A stretch of DNA of 64,000 bases from Hydrogenovibrio marinus (GCF_013340845.1 NZ_AP020335.1:2418001-2482000); one strand, 5' to 3'. Shown: positions 10,165 through 18,427, numbered from the stretch's first letter. Made by a program: numbers and translations. Notes: generated from the sequence alone by a model not told the origin.

Positions 10165-10871
10165 AACTTATGGTAGCTCCATCCGTGCTGCATTTTATCG
10201 ACGATTTCGTCAACTGCGGTACGGTCTGACTCAACATTTGAAATCAGCTTAACTGGATGCCCTGAATCAGCACGACGTTCTAAAGCGCGCTTACAGGCAA
10301 GCAACTTAAGGTTGTCATATTTTTTCAGCATCTCGATAATTTCAGCTCGATTTTTGTTTTTCTGATCGAACAAGTCGATTCCATGGTCATTTGCGACGAT
10401 TTCAACCTGGGGCTTTGAAGTCGTTGTAGCTGTTTTTTCCAATAATTCATTTGCGGTTTGTAGCAAGGCTTGTACACGAGCAGGCTTATCTGAATCAATA
10501 TGTAAAATAACTTTTTTAGGCGCAAAGTTATCCGCCACGAAATTCGACGCCGCATTCGCATCCTGAAGCTGTCCTGTCTGATGAGACACGACAAATCCCA
10601 AACCAAATGCCAAGGTCAGCGAAGCAGCAACTGCCCAGCGTGAACCCCAGCCTTTTGAAGATTGAACATCAAGTTCTGGCATAGGTGGAATTTCAACTTT
10701 TTGGTAATGCTCCAAAATCTGCTGTTTAATCTTTCTCAGTTCACAGACTTCTTCTTTTAATTCATCATCTAAACGCATCGCCTTTTCAAATGCATTTTTT
10801 TCTTTTGAAGAAAGATCTCCATCAATATAGGCATGCAGATTTTGAACAGTAAATTTATCAAGCGCGTTCAT
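10161..10871 (-). CDS. anti-sigma factor with a DsrE-like periplasmic domain
   Basis: 236 residues. The N-terminus (about 1-55; AYIDGDL and a helix pair) resembles the anti-sigma domain of ECF regulators, but it lacks the HxxxCxxC zinc motif. One membrane span is at about 75-96. The C-terminal part (about 119-236) begins KKVILHIDSD, continues VEIVANDHGIDLF and has LLACKRALE with Cys193, a pattern very like the two DsrE-like secreted proteins encoded opposite. The gene starts 2 bases after the sigma gene ends, so the two are cotranscribed. I infer that the external DsrE-like part senses a sulfur or thiol signal, or binds the secreted homologues, and releases the sigma factor. No cleavage site is evident. 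Confidence 0.7.
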   Translation of the reverse strand: MNALDKFTVQNLHAYIDGDLSSKEKNAFEKAMRLDDELKEEVCELRKIKQQILEHYQKVEIPPMPELDVQSSKGWGSRWAVAASLTLAFGLGFVVSHQTGQLQDANAASNFVADNFAPKKVILHIDSDKPARVQALLQTANELLEKTATTTSKPQVEIVANDHGIDLFDQKNKNRAEIIEMLKKYDNLKLLACKRALERRADSGHPVKLISNVESDRTAVDEIVDKMQHGWSYHKF

Positions 10872-10873
10872 GT

Positions 10874-11446
10874 CTATTTACTCTTCTTAAGACTCACCAC
10901 ATTATGATGATAATGCGGAATATATTTCTCACTTGTTACCAGTTTTTTCAGCTTGTCACGTGCTCTGGAAAGCCTACTCATAACGGTTCCCACTGGTATT
11001 TCCATGACCTCTGCCACTTCCTGATAACTGTAGCCTTGCAGGTCAACCAGAATAATAATTTCTCTTTGATCGACAGGTAGACACCCTATCGCATCATGAA
11101 TATTTTGGATGGTCTGTTTTTTGATATACAGCGCCTCAATGGATTCAGACTGTAACTCTTCCGAAAAGTCATCAACATTGACTTGCTGCCAACGTGAATT
11201 ATGGCGGCAATTATCATAAAACAGATTATGCATCACTTTGCATAACCATCGATCAATGTTCTCAAAGCTGGTAATGGTTTCTGCTTTTTGTAAAGACTTT
11301 AACATGGTGTCCTGCACCAAATCCTGAGCAAGCGAACCATCCTGACACCAAGCAAAAGCTATACGGTACAGGTTCGCATAATGCGACTCCAAAACCGCAT
11401 GCAGCTTGGTTTGATTACTTTTTTGCTTTATCCAAGTTCTTATCAT
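10874..11446 (-). CDS. ECF-type RNA polymerase sigma factor
   Basis: 190 residues. Sigma region 2 spans about 21-87 (AQDLVQDTMLKSLQK, then IDRWLCKVMHNLFYDNCR) and region 4 about 117-168 (GYSYQEVAEVMEIPVGTVMSR, shown here as a helix-turn-helix). There is no sigma region 1.1 or 3, as expected for the ECF group. It is the first gene of a sigma/anti-sigma pair. Targets are not known; the divergent DsrE-like genes and porin are the natural candidates, and an ECF-like promoter is visible before them. Confidence 0.92.
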   Translation of the reverse strand: MIRTWIKQKSNQTKLHAVLESHYANLYRIAFAWCQDGSLAQDLVQDTMLKSLQKAETITSFENIDRWLCKVMHNLFYDNCRHNSRWQQVNVDDFSEELQSESIEALYIKKQTIQNIHDAIGCLPVDQREIIILVDLQGYSYQEVAEVMEIPVGTVMSRLSRARDKLKKLVTSEKYIPHYHHNVVSLKKSK

Positions 11447-11519
11447 TTTGATATCTTTAAAAATTTCCTTTTTCCATCTTAGGCAAAAAAAAATCCGAGT
11501 ACAAGCGATATTTCAAATA

Positions 11520-11541
11520 TAAGAAAATAATGATTTTCTTA
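11520..11541. promoter_or_regulatory. perfect inverted repeat in the divergent sigma/DsrE region
   Basis: TAAGAAAAT (11520-11528) and ATTTTCTTA (11533-11541) form 9-base perfect arms around AATG. It lies between the sigma gene and the DsrE-like genes, so it could be an operator for either. It resembles AT-rich Fur-type sites only weakly. Confidence 0.45.
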
Positions 11542-11578
11542 AATAAATGACGCTGATTTATCCATAGAAAATTGCAGT

Positions 11579-11603
11579 GGAACAAAGTGGAATAAACGGC
11601 TCT
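11579..11603 (+). promoter_or_regulatory. candidate ECF-sigma promoter for the DsrE-like genes
   Basis: GGAAC (11579-11583) followed after 16 bases by CTCT (11600-11603) resembles the GGAAC...TCT pattern of ECF promoters. It is about 60 bases before the first DsrE-like gene. No equivalent GGAAC element is seen facing the sigma gene itself. Confidence 0.4.
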
Positions 11604-11665
11604 CCCCGCCCGTTATTGCCATGAGTACTCAAAGTTTTAAATTCAACTAGAAGGAAATTGTGGTG

Positions 11666-12124
11666 ATGAAATTTTTAACACGTTCGTTTATTTTGGGCTG
11701 GCTATTCAGCTTGCTACTCTCGCCGCTGGCGATGGCTGCTGAACAAGAAGCCCCGCTACCTGATACCTTTGCCGCCCACAAAGTGGTATTGCAAATCAGT
11801 GACACCGACCCTTTTAAGCAAACTTTGGTTCTCAATGTTGCTGGCAACCTAATGAAATATTACGGCCCTGAGAATGTTGATATCGAAGTAGTCGCTTTTG
11901 GTCCAGGCTTACGTTTAATGATGAAGGGCAATGTAAACACATCTCGCATCAAATCAATGATGAGTGCAGGCGTTCGTTTCAGTGCATGTCAAAACACACT
12001 GAATAACTTCGCGAAAAAGCTTGGTTATACCCCAGAAATCATTCAAGGCGTACAGATGGTTCCGGCTGGCGCGGGCAGAATCCTGCAACTGAATGCTGCT
12101 GGTTACCAAATCCTTAAACCATAA
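11666..12124 (+). CDS. secreted DsrE-like protein 1
   Basis: 152 residues from the ATG at 11666; in-frame GTG codons at 11660 and 11663 are also possible with AAGGA at 11651. A signal peptide (about 1-24, ending AMA) directs export. The mature part has the DsrE/F-like pattern KVVLQISDTD, VDIEVVAFGPGL and VRFSACQNTL with Cys108. Classic DsrE proteins are cytoplasmic sulfur carriers, so an exported form is unusual but known as a family of periplasmic or secreted DsrE-like proteins. It is followed 29 bases later by a paralogue. A function in sulfur or thiol chemistry is inference. Confidence 0.8.
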   Translation: MKFLTRSFILGWLFSLLLSPLAMAAEQEAPLPDTFAAHKVVLQISDTDPFKQTLVLNVAGNLMKYYGPENVDIEVVAFGPGLRLMMKGNVNTSRIKSMMSAGVRFSACQNTLNNFAKKLGYTPEIIQGVQMVPAGAGRILQLNAAGYQILKP

Positions 12125-12153
12125 AAAAAATAATTTAATCTTAGGAGCAAGCA

Positions 12154-12645
12154 ATGTTCAACAAAATGAAATTTTTTAAATTGATGTTTGGATTACTGAT
12201 TGCCGGCCTAGCAATGTCAGGACAAACTTCTGCAAACGACCGTTATGGTGATCAGAAAGTGGTTTATCACATTAACTATGATGACCCAAAGCACCAAGCA
12301 ACTGTTTTGCATAACATTCAAAACAACATCAATGCCGTTGGCGCGGATCACATTACTGTCAAAGTGGTTCTACACGGAAATGGATTATCTTTACTGCTAC
12401 TTCCTAAAGCCTTAAAGACACATCCAAAATTTCGTACCGCAAACGCGACATCTGAAATGCAGCAAAAAATTGACGCTTTAAAAATGCAAGGCGTGCAATT
12501 TGATGTTTGTGCCAACACGCTTAAAGGCAAGGCTGTGGACTATAAAAAAGACCTTTACGATGTGGATTCAAAAGATGTTGTCCCAAGCGGAGTTGCTGAG
12601 CTTGTTCGCTTACAACAACAAGGCTATGCCTACCTAAGACCTTAA
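12154..12645 (+). CDS. secreted DsrE-like protein 2
   Basis: 163 residues with a ribosome site TTAGGAGC before the ATG. Signal peptide about 1-27. The mature part parallels its neighbour: KVVYHINYDD, ITVKVVLHGNGLSL and VQFDVCANTL with Cys119. It carries an insertion of about 15 residues (around 84-100) relative to the first copy. The two are tandem paralogues and likely one operon. The shared Cys motif also matches Cys193 of the anti-sigma factor encoded opposite, which suggests a related ligand or interaction. Confidence 0.8.
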   Translation: MFNKMKFFKLMFGLLIAGLAMSGQTSANDRYGDQKVVYHINYDDPKHQATVLHNIQNNINAVGADHITVKVVLHGNGLSLLLLPKALKTHPKFRTANATSEMQQKIDALKMQGVQFDVCANTLKGKAVDYKKDLYDVDSKDVVPSGVAELVRLQQQGYAYLRP

Positions 12646-12671
12646 CTCATTGCAAGATATCGTCACTAATG

Positions 12672-12693
12672 TGTTGCTCTGTTTGTAGCAACA
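12672..12693 (+). repeat. hairpin between the DsrE-like genes and the porin
   Basis: TGTTGCT (12672-12678) and AGCAACA (12687-12693) are 7-base perfect arms around an 8-base loop. No T-run follows, so it may trim or pace expression of the porin rather than stop transcription. Confidence 0.4.
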
Positions 12694-12743
12694 TCAGGAG
12701 AACTTTATCTCAGAAAAAGTAAATTTAAAAAGAGATGATACTT

Positions 12744-14042
12744 ATGAAAACACAATTTATGAAAAAAGTACTTCCACTCGCTCTACTTGCAGCAACAGCT
12801 TCGACAACAGCTCATGCTTCCAATTGGTTGATGCTACAAGGAACAGAGCCAACCAACCAGGCACCTCGTGCAAAAGTTTGGGGCTTTGTCCAATTGCAAT
12901 ACCAACAAACTGATGACACCAAATTAAAAGCTGGACCTTACAAAGGGAAATCTGCTGCCTTCAACCAAATTGCACCACAACTGTCTTCATCTAGTAGTTT
13001 TAACGTTAAGCGTGCTCGTATTGGGGTGAGAGGAAACAACTTTCCACTAGATCCTAAAATCAACTATTTCCTATTAGCTGAATTCGGTAACAACGGGATT
13101 ACCACAGGTAAAAATGCTTCTCAAGGTCAGCTGACTGATGCCAGTGTCACCATCAATCATATTCCTGGTGCACGCATTCGTGTTGGTTTATTCAAAACAC
13201 CTGGCTCTGAAAAAGCCATGCAAGCGATTGGCGTCTACAATTACATCAACTTTACAAATGTGGTTGATCGACTATTACTTGAACGTTTTTTTGACACTTC
13301 AACTGCCGATACTCAGCGCAACGGCCCTGTTGGTGCCTTCCGTGATACAGGCGTTGAAGTCTTCGACAGCTTCAACCTAAAAGGCTGGGACACCAGTTAT
13401 GCCGTGATGATTGGTAACGGCAATGGCTTGGCAAGAGTTGACAACAACAAAGGCAAAGATACTTATCTATATCTTTCTACCGAAAAGGTCTTTGGCAACT
13501 CTAAAGGTCCTCGCAGACATGGCTTGAAGTTTTATGCTTGGTCACAAAATGGTAAGCGCACTATCGACAGTACGGAAAAAAATCGTACTCGTTCGGGTCT
13601 TGGTACAACTTATTTCGACGGAAAATATCGTTTAGCAGCTGAATATATTACAGCCGAAGGTATGATTTACGGCGGAACCAAGGGCGCTGGACTACCATCT
13701 GATGGTGCAACTTTTAGCGTTCAACCTGATCAGGCAGCCAATGGTTACTATGTTGACCTAGGATACCGTGTTGTGCCGAACTTTGAGTTGAACCTTCGTT
13801 ATGATTACTTGGATAGCGGAACCAAAACCAACGCTAAAACAGGTACCAACAACGATGAAGAAAGACAGTTCACGACAACTACAGTCGGTGCCCAGTACTT
13901 CCTAAACAAGAAAACGACATTAATTGCGAACTACGAGATTCGTGATATTAAAGCTCCTGGCGCACCATCAGCAGCACCTGTGCATCAAATCTTGGATTCT
14001 CTAGACAATCGTATTGGACTAGAGCTAAGAGTTGTTTTCTAA
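12744..14042 (+). CDS. OprO/OprP-type outer membrane porin
   Basis: 432 residues from the ATG at 12744, which has AGAG upstream; an ATG at 12735 is in frame. Signal peptide about 1-26 (ending AHA). The protein resembles phosphate-selective porins O and P: AKVWGFVQLQY, VKRARIGVRG, KINYFLLAEFG, then a long beta-barrel pattern ending in the terminal aromatic ...ELRVVF typical of outer membrane proteins. It lies 98 bases after the DsrE-like pair and may be controlled with them. The selectivity (phosphate, sulfate, thiosulfate or other anions) cannot be read here. Confidence 0.85.
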   Translation: MKTQFMKKVLPLALLAATASTTAHASNWLMLQGTEPTNQAPRAKVWGFVQLQYQQTDDTKLKAGPYKGKSAAFNQIAPQLSSSSSFNVKRARIGVRGNNFPLDPKINYFLLAEFGNNGITTGKNASQGQLTDASVTINHIPGARIRVGLFKTPGSEKAMQAIGVYNYINFTNVVDRLLLERFFDTSTADTQRNGPVGAFRDTGVEVFDSFNLKGWDTSYAVMIGNGNGLARVDNNKGKDTYLYLSTEKVFGNSKGPRRHGLKFYAWSQNGKRTIDSTEKNRTRSGLGTTYFDGKYRLAAEYITAEGMIYGGTKGAGLPSDGATFSVQPDQAANGYYVDLGYRVVPNFELNLRYDYLDSGTKTNAKTGTNNDEERQFTTTTVGAQYFLNKKTTLIANYEIRDIKAPGAPSAAPVHQILDSLDNRIGLELRVVF

Positions 14043-14075
14043 CTTTTATTTTTAATGCTTGTCTCTTAACCCTTT

Positions 14076-14112
14076 CCTGCTACTTCTATCTCCATTGGTA
14101 GCAGGCTTTTTT
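14076..14112 (+). terminator. intrinsic terminator after the porin gene
   Basis: CCTGCTAC (14076-14083) pairs with GTAGCAGG (14098-14105), then C and TTTTTT (14107-14112). It ends transcription of the DsrE-porin unit just before the convergent gene at 14111. Confidence 0.85.
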
Positions 14113-15250
14113 ACTTCTCAAACTTTCTATCATAAAACTGCGCTTCTAGCATAAAGGTAATATTTGGGTCAGCTTGGCGGAAATCCGTATCCTGACTAAA
14201 ATCCACCCGTGGTTGAATCTCAAAGAATAACCATTTTTTATAAATGCGTTCTCGCCAATTGAACCCAACATGGTATGACGTTAAGTGAGGTCCAACACTT
14301 TTGGTATCCCAGTCCCACCCAACATGATAGGCCACTGCTCGGTGCACATTCATCGTCTGATAGAAATAAAATGTCTGATGCAATTCATAGAATTGCTCTT
14401 TATCCCACCAAGTTCCCTGCGTTTCGGAACGAAATAAATTCTCTTGGTTAAATTGATAGTCAAAGGTTTGTTTAGACGTCAGTCCAACCCCATCATAACT
14501 TTCCCAGAACAGGTCTTGCACCATCCGGCTATAGATTTTATCGCTCAATTGCCATTTATAGGTTCCCTTGATACGTGCATAAGGGTCGGGAGAGATCCCT
14601 CTGAAGTTCCAACCAAAGCCAATAAACGATGACGTATAGTCTTTTACTTCCAACATATAACGCAATCCAACTGCTGTTGCCGTATCATTATTAGCGGTTG
14701 CCGATGCTGAGGTAGTGCCCGAAATATTCGCATCAGAACTGGAATTTGAATAATCCTGAATAGAATTCTCCGCTGACTGCACAATCATATTCCAGCGCTT
14801 GTTGGTTCTTGGCAACGCGACTTTTGCACGAAACTTCACCCTTGTATCGACTTTTCCATTGGCATGGAATGTCAGGGGCGTCATGATATCCAAACGACTA
14901 CCTTGCGTTCGGTCAAAATCTTCATCCGAACCAAAGAATGCATCAGCAGATTCTCCCAAATCCTCGACGTAACCACCCAACCAGCCCTGAATCTTGTCTA
15001 AGTAATTAAATGTCGAGTTCATCAATGGGCTAGAAGTACCCTCAAATAGGTATTGTTTATTATCCGATTGGGAGGAGGCCTTTTTGGTGACGGTATCTGA
15101 AGAAGGGGCTGCTGTATTATTTTGCTGATTTGAGGAAATGGATGCCGGTTGCTCACTGCTGTCTCGAGTATCAGTATACGCCAAACAAGAAGGCGACCAT
15201 ATCAGACAAATGCTGAAAAAGGTTATAATGCTTCTAACAAAAACAAACAC
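14111..15250 (-). CDS. outer-membrane-type protein of unknown function
   Basis: About 379 residues from a GTG at 15250; a TTG at 15265 would add 5 residues. The N-terminus holds a signal peptide (FFSICLIWSPSCLA), then a Ser/Thr/Gln-rich low-complexity stretch (about 30-65). The rest alternates polar and aromatic residues (WLGGYVEDLGES, FDYQFNQENLF, YHVGWDWDTK, WRERIYKKWLFFEIQPRVDF), ending in a barrel-like strand. This looks like a beta-barrel outer membrane protein. I do not recognise a named family. It faces the small gene at 15258, with nearly overlapping starts. Confidence 0.6.
   Translation of the reverse strand: MFVFVRSIITFFSICLIWSPSCLAYTDTRDSSEQPASISSNQQNNTAAPSSDTVTKKASSQSDNKQYLFEGTSSPLMNSTFNYLDKIQGWLGGYVEDLGESADAFFGSDEDFDRTQGSRLDIMTPLTFHANGKVDTRVKFRAKVALPRTNKRWNMIVQSAENSIQDYSNSSSDANISGTTSASATANNDTATAVGLRYMLEVKDYTSSFIGFGWNFRGISPDPYARIKGTYKWQLSDKIYSRMVQDLFWESYDGVGLTSKQTFDYQFNQENLFRSETQGTWWDKEQFYELHQTFYFYQTMNVHRAVAYHVGWDWDTKSVGPHLTSYHVGFNWRERIYKKWLFFEIQPRVDFSQDTDFRQADPNITFMLEAQFYDRKFEK
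15203..15229 (+). promoter_or_regulatory. candidate promoter for the gene at 15258
   Basis: CAGACA (15203-15208) and a perfect TATAAT (15224-15229), spacing 15. It lies inside the 5' coding region of the divergent gene, so transcription of the two would interfere. Confidence 0.4.
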
Positions 15251-15257
15251 CTTAACT

Positions 15258-15755
15258 ATGTCCAATCAAATTAAACAAATACAAGCGCATTATCTCCCGA
15301 TAGAAGACAGAATCCTGCTTAAGATTCACACTGATGATCAACAGGTATTCCATGCATGGTTGACTCGCCGTTATTTAAAATTACTGCTACCTGCGCTACA
15401 AGGTCAGCATCCACAAACAGGCGAAACCCTTTTTAGTGAAAACGCGCAAACTGAGGTAGTTCAGCCAGTACCCCTTGATGACAGCCAATTTAATCAGCCA
15501 TATGAACCACCTGAAGTTGCCGATTTTCCACTAGGCGAAACGCCAATCCTTTTAAGCAAGATTACTTTCAAAGGGTTTGATACTGATGCGCCTCAATTGG
15601 CTCTCGAACCAGAAGAAGGATCCGGCATCGCGCTCAGTTACCAACCATCTTTTGTCAAAGCGCTTCTAACGATCATTCAACAATCCGTCGCCAAAGCTGA
15701 CTGGCAATTTGACAGTTTCATTCATCAAGCGCCTGAAATTGGTACCCTACAGTAG
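15258..15755 (+). CDS. hypothetical protein
   Basis: 165 residues from the ATG at 15258. No signal peptide or membrane span; probably cytoplasmic. Recognisable pieces are EDRILLKIHTDDQQVFHAWL followed by a TRRYLKLLLP helix, a Gln/Pro/Glu-rich middle, and a C-terminal helix QPSFVKALLTIIQQSVAKADW. It resembles unnamed gammaproteobacterial proteins with the same EDR(I/L)LL...WLTRR start, but I cannot assign a function. It ends 15 bases before the convergent ubiA. Confidence 0.65.
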   Translation: MSNQIKQIQAHYLPIEDRILLKIHTDDQQVFHAWLTRRYLKLLLPALQGQHPQTGETLFSENAQTEVVQPVPLDDSQFNQPYEPPEVADFPLGETPILLSKITFKGFDTDAPQLALEPEEGSGIALSYQPSFVKALLTIIQQSVAKADWQFDSFIHQAPEIGTLQ

Positions 15756-15769
15756 CCAAAGGCTTTTGC

Positions 15770-16633
15770 TTACCACTTATCGAACACTGTGCCTAAAAGT
15801 AGCACCAGCCCAACCCAATGATTGTTTAAAAAAGCATCAAACGCCGCTTTAGGATCGTTTCGAGCCAATAAACGCTGATGGTACATGAATAACCCAAACA
15901 CTACCAACAAAGCTGCATGATAACCCCCAGCCAGATCAAATAGCTCACCAATCCAAATCAGCAAACCAAACATAATCAACTGGAAGAAGCCAATCCAGAA
16001 ACGAACATGTTCACCAAACAGGATGGCAGTAGAGCGAATGCCAATCTTTAAATCATCTTCCTTATCGCCTATCGCATAGGCAGTATCATAAATCAGTGCC
16101 CAGATCATAATGGTTAGGAAAACAATCCAACTTTGCCAAGGAACGTCATTTTGTACCGCCGCAAAAGCCATTGGAATCGCCCAGGCAAATGCTGCACCTA
16201 AAAAGGCTTGAGGCCAGTAGGTATGACGCTTCATGAAAGGATAGAGCATAGCCAGAATCAGTGCGCCAATCGACAGGATAATTGTCAATTTATTCAGTAG
16301 TAGCACTAGCCCTAAACTGAGTAAACACAGGGTAACAAAAAAACCTAACGCCTGTTTTTCAGTAATCAGTCCCGCCGCCAATGGACGGTTGCAGGTTCGC
16401 TCCACATGACCATCAAAATGGCGATCCGCATAGTCATTGATAATGCATCCGGCCGATCGCATTGCAAATGCGCCAAGAGTAAAAATAATGACAAGGCCAA
16501 TGGAAGGTAAGTGGTCTGCCGCAAGCACAAGTGCCCACAATGCTGGCCAAAGAACAAGATAAGTACCAATAGGTCGATCCAGTCTCGTCAACTGTATAAA
16601 AATCAGCCAGGTTTTCTTAGACAATAAGTGCAT
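15770..16633 (-). CDS. ubiA: 4-hydroxybenzoate octaprenyltransferase
   Basis: 287 residues from the ATG at 16633; a GTG at 16642 would overlap the upstream gene by 7 bases. UbiA attaches the polyprenyl chain to 4-hydroxybenzoate in the inner membrane, the second step of ubiquinone synthesis. The two Asp-rich motifs are present: NDYADRHFDGHVERT and YAIGDKEDDLKIGIRST. Eight or so membrane helices are evident. ubiC, which makes its substrate, is 5.6 kb away on the plus strand, so the pair is split here. Confidence 0.95.
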   Translation of the reverse strand: MHLLSKKTWLIFIQLTRLDRPIGTYLVLWPALWALVLAADHLPSIGLVIIFTLGAFAMRSAGCIINDYADRHFDGHVERTCNRPLAAGLITEKQALGFFVTLCLLSLGLVLLLNKLTIILSIGALILAMLYPFMKRHTYWPQAFLGAAFAWAIPMAFAAVQNDVPWQSWIVFLTIMIWALIYDTAYAIGDKEDDLKIGIRSTAILFGEHVRFWIGFFQLIMFGLLIWIGELFDLAGGYHAALLVVFGLFMYHQRLLARNDPKAAFDAFLNNHWVGLVLLLGTVFDKW

Positions 16634-16635
16634 TG

Positions 16636-16905
16636 TTACCACTCAGACAATAGTGCATCTATCAAAGGTTTTGCCTGTGGATTCATTTCTAAGTGCGATG
16701 CCTGAACACCTTGGTTTTCAGAGAAATGAAGCCAAACCTCTGCAGCCTTTTCTTCACCTTCAACAGTACATCGCCAATGCATGATATATGCCCAACCGAT
16801 AAACTCACTTTGACCACCATCTTGGGAAACCATTTCCCACTGATTGTCCTTCATGATGCTTTGAAACAAATCCGCTTGAGACGGAAGGATCTCTCGATAA
16901 ATCAT
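16636..16905 (-). CDS. small hypothetical protein
   Basis: 89 residues, starting MIYREILPSQADLF and rich in Trp (QWEMVSQ, IGWAYIMHWRC, VWLHF). No signal or membrane span. It sits between glmU and ubiA on the same strand, stopping 2 bases before ubiA, so it is likely translationally coupled to it. I do not recognise the family. Confidence 0.6.
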   Translation of the reverse strand: MIYREILPSQADLFQSIMKDNQWEMVSQDGGQSEFIGWAYIMHWRCTVEGEEKAAEVWLHFSENQGVQASHLEMNPQAKPLIDALLSEW

Positions 16906-16931
16906 TACTGCTCCCTTTGTCGTTCAGCTAC

Positions 16932-16949
16932 CCCAACCTGGCAGATTTT
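16932..16949 (+). repeat. 18-base intergenic repeat, copy C
   Basis: Perfect copy of CCCAACCTGGCAGATTTT in the gap between glmU and the small gene at 16636. The last two T bases are shared with the glmU stop codon. It points opposite to the direction of both flanking genes. Confidence 0.9.
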
Positions 16950-18321
16950 ATGACTTCTCTTTTTTGATTGGCTTCTGCCAACCTTTAATGGTTAATTGCT
17001 TTGATCGTGAAAGCGTTAGTTCTCCAGATGGTGCGGTTTTTGTGATGGTTGAACCTGCTCCGATAGTCGCATCACTCTCAATTTCAACAGGGGCAACCAG
17101 TTGTGTATCAGAGCCCACAAATACGTTGTCTCCAATTTTAGTCAAATGCTTGTTAACCCCATCGTAGTTGCAGGTAATGGTTCCTGCACCGATATTACAG
17201 TTCTGCCCCATCAACGTATCGCCAACATAACTCAAGTGATTGACCTTTGAACCGTAACCAATAACCGCTTTTTTGGTCTCAACAAAATTGCCAATCTTCA
17301 CTTTTTCCGCCAAGACAGTCCCTGGTCGAATACGTGCATAAGGTCCAATCACACAGTCTGCACCGATCTCAGCACTGTCTAAATGAGAAAATGCTTCAAT
17401 CTTTACGCCATCGGATACCGCACAATCCTTAATAATACAATTAGCGCCAATTTTTACGCCACTACCCAGGCTGACCTTACCTTCAAAAACGACATTAACA
17501 TCAATTTCAACATCTTGCCCAACAACCAATTCTCCGCGAACATCAATCCGTTCAGCATCAATCAGCGTCACGCCTTGTTCCATCAAATCAGCAGCCAATG
17601 CACGTTGATATTGACGCTCCAAATCCTGTAATTGTTGTTTGTTGTTAACACCTAGCACTTCCATCAAGCTAGCAGGCTGTGCTGTTTCAACATGAAAACC
17701 ATCCGACACGCACATAGCAATAATATCCGTTAAATAATATTCGCCCTGAGCATTGTCATTTGAAAGGTTTGAAAGCCATTGTTTAAGCCACTTTCCTTTT
17801 GCCGCCATGATGCCGGTGTTGATTTCTTTGATATGCTTCTGTTCGTTTGAGGCATCTTTTTCTTCAACAATCTCGGTTACCTGTTGGCGTTCATTACGAA
17901 CAATACGTCCGTATCCAGTCGCATCTTCTAGATTTGTCGTCAGCAAAGCTAAGGGGGCCTTGTCATTCAACTGTCCTAACAAACCTTCTAAAGTTTCTTT
18001 TCTTGTGAGCGGGACATCACCATATAAAACCAATACATCGTCTTCATCCTGAAAATGATCTACTGCTTGCTGTACGGCATGACCTGTTCCTAGCTGTTGT
18101 GGTTGCAAAACAAAGTTCAAGTGCACTGATTGAATGGTTTCTTTTACTTGATCTGCGCCATGACCGATCACAGCCAATATGTTGTCGGCTCTAAGCTTTT
18201 CTGAAGTGGCAACGACATGATCCAGTAACGGCTTGCTTGCTAATGGTTGAAGAACTTTGGGGAGTTTTGAGCGCATTCTTGTGCCTTTGCCAGCAGCAAG
18301 AATAATAACTTTTAACGGCAT
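16948..18321 (-). CDS. glmU: bifunctional UDP-GlcNAc pyrophosphorylase / GlcN-1-P acetyltransferase
   Basis: 457 residues, the standard size. The N-terminal uridyltransferase domain (about 1-230) starts LAAGKGTRMRSKLPKVL and holds YGDVPLTRKETL. The C-terminal left-handed beta-helix (about 250-440) has hexapeptide repeats (IGANCIIKD, IGPYARIRPG) and the conserved KKAVIGYGSKVNHLSY. GlmU makes UDP-GlcNAc for peptidoglycan and LPS. It follows the atp operon, as in many proteobacteria, separated by a strong terminator. Confidence 0.97.
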   Translation of the reverse strand: MPLKVIILAAGKGTRMRSKLPKVLQPLASKPLLDHVVATSEKLRADNILAVIGHGADQVKETIQSVHLNFVLQPQQLGTGHAVQQAVDHFQDEDDVLVLYGDVPLTRKETLEGLLGQLNDKAPLALLTTNLEDATGYGRIVRNERQQVTEIVEEKDASNEQKHIKEINTGIMAAKGKWLKQWLSNLSNDNAQGEYYLTDIIAMCVSDGFHVETAQPASLMEVLGVNNKQQLQDLERQYQRALAADLMEQGVTLIDAERIDVRGELVVGQDVEIDVNVVFEGKVSLGSGVKIGANCIIKDCAVSDGVKIEAFSHLDSAEIGADCVIGPYARIRPGTVLAEKVKIGNFVETKKAVIGYGSKVNHLSYVGDTLMGQNCNIGAGTITCNYDGVNKHLTKIGDNVFVGSDTQLVAPVEIESDATIGAGSTITKTAPSGELTLSRSKQLTIKGWQKPIKKEKS

Positions 18322-18401
18322 AGACTTTCCTGTATAGGAGAATTTCTTAATTAAATGAGCCTATTATACAGAATGCTATGAAAGAGATTTTAACAGGTAT
18401 A

Positions 18402-18427
18402 AAAAAAGCGCCAAAAGGCGCTTTTTT
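18402..18427. terminator. bidirectional-looking terminator between atpC and glmU
   Basis: GCGCC (18408-18412), loop AAAA, GGCGC (18417-18421), with A-run before and TTTTTT after (18422-18427), so it can act in both directions. It ends the atp operon; glmU must have its own promoter, and an ATTATA at 18363-18368 (TATAAT on the minus strand) is a candidate -10. Confidence 0.9.

Noticed and set aside
11666-12645. A dsrEFH-type cytoplasmic sulfur-relay operon
   Set aside because: Both proteins carry signal peptides, there are only two copies, no DsrC or TusA gene is adjacent, and the porin is the neighbour, so the classical dsrEFH unit is not supported.
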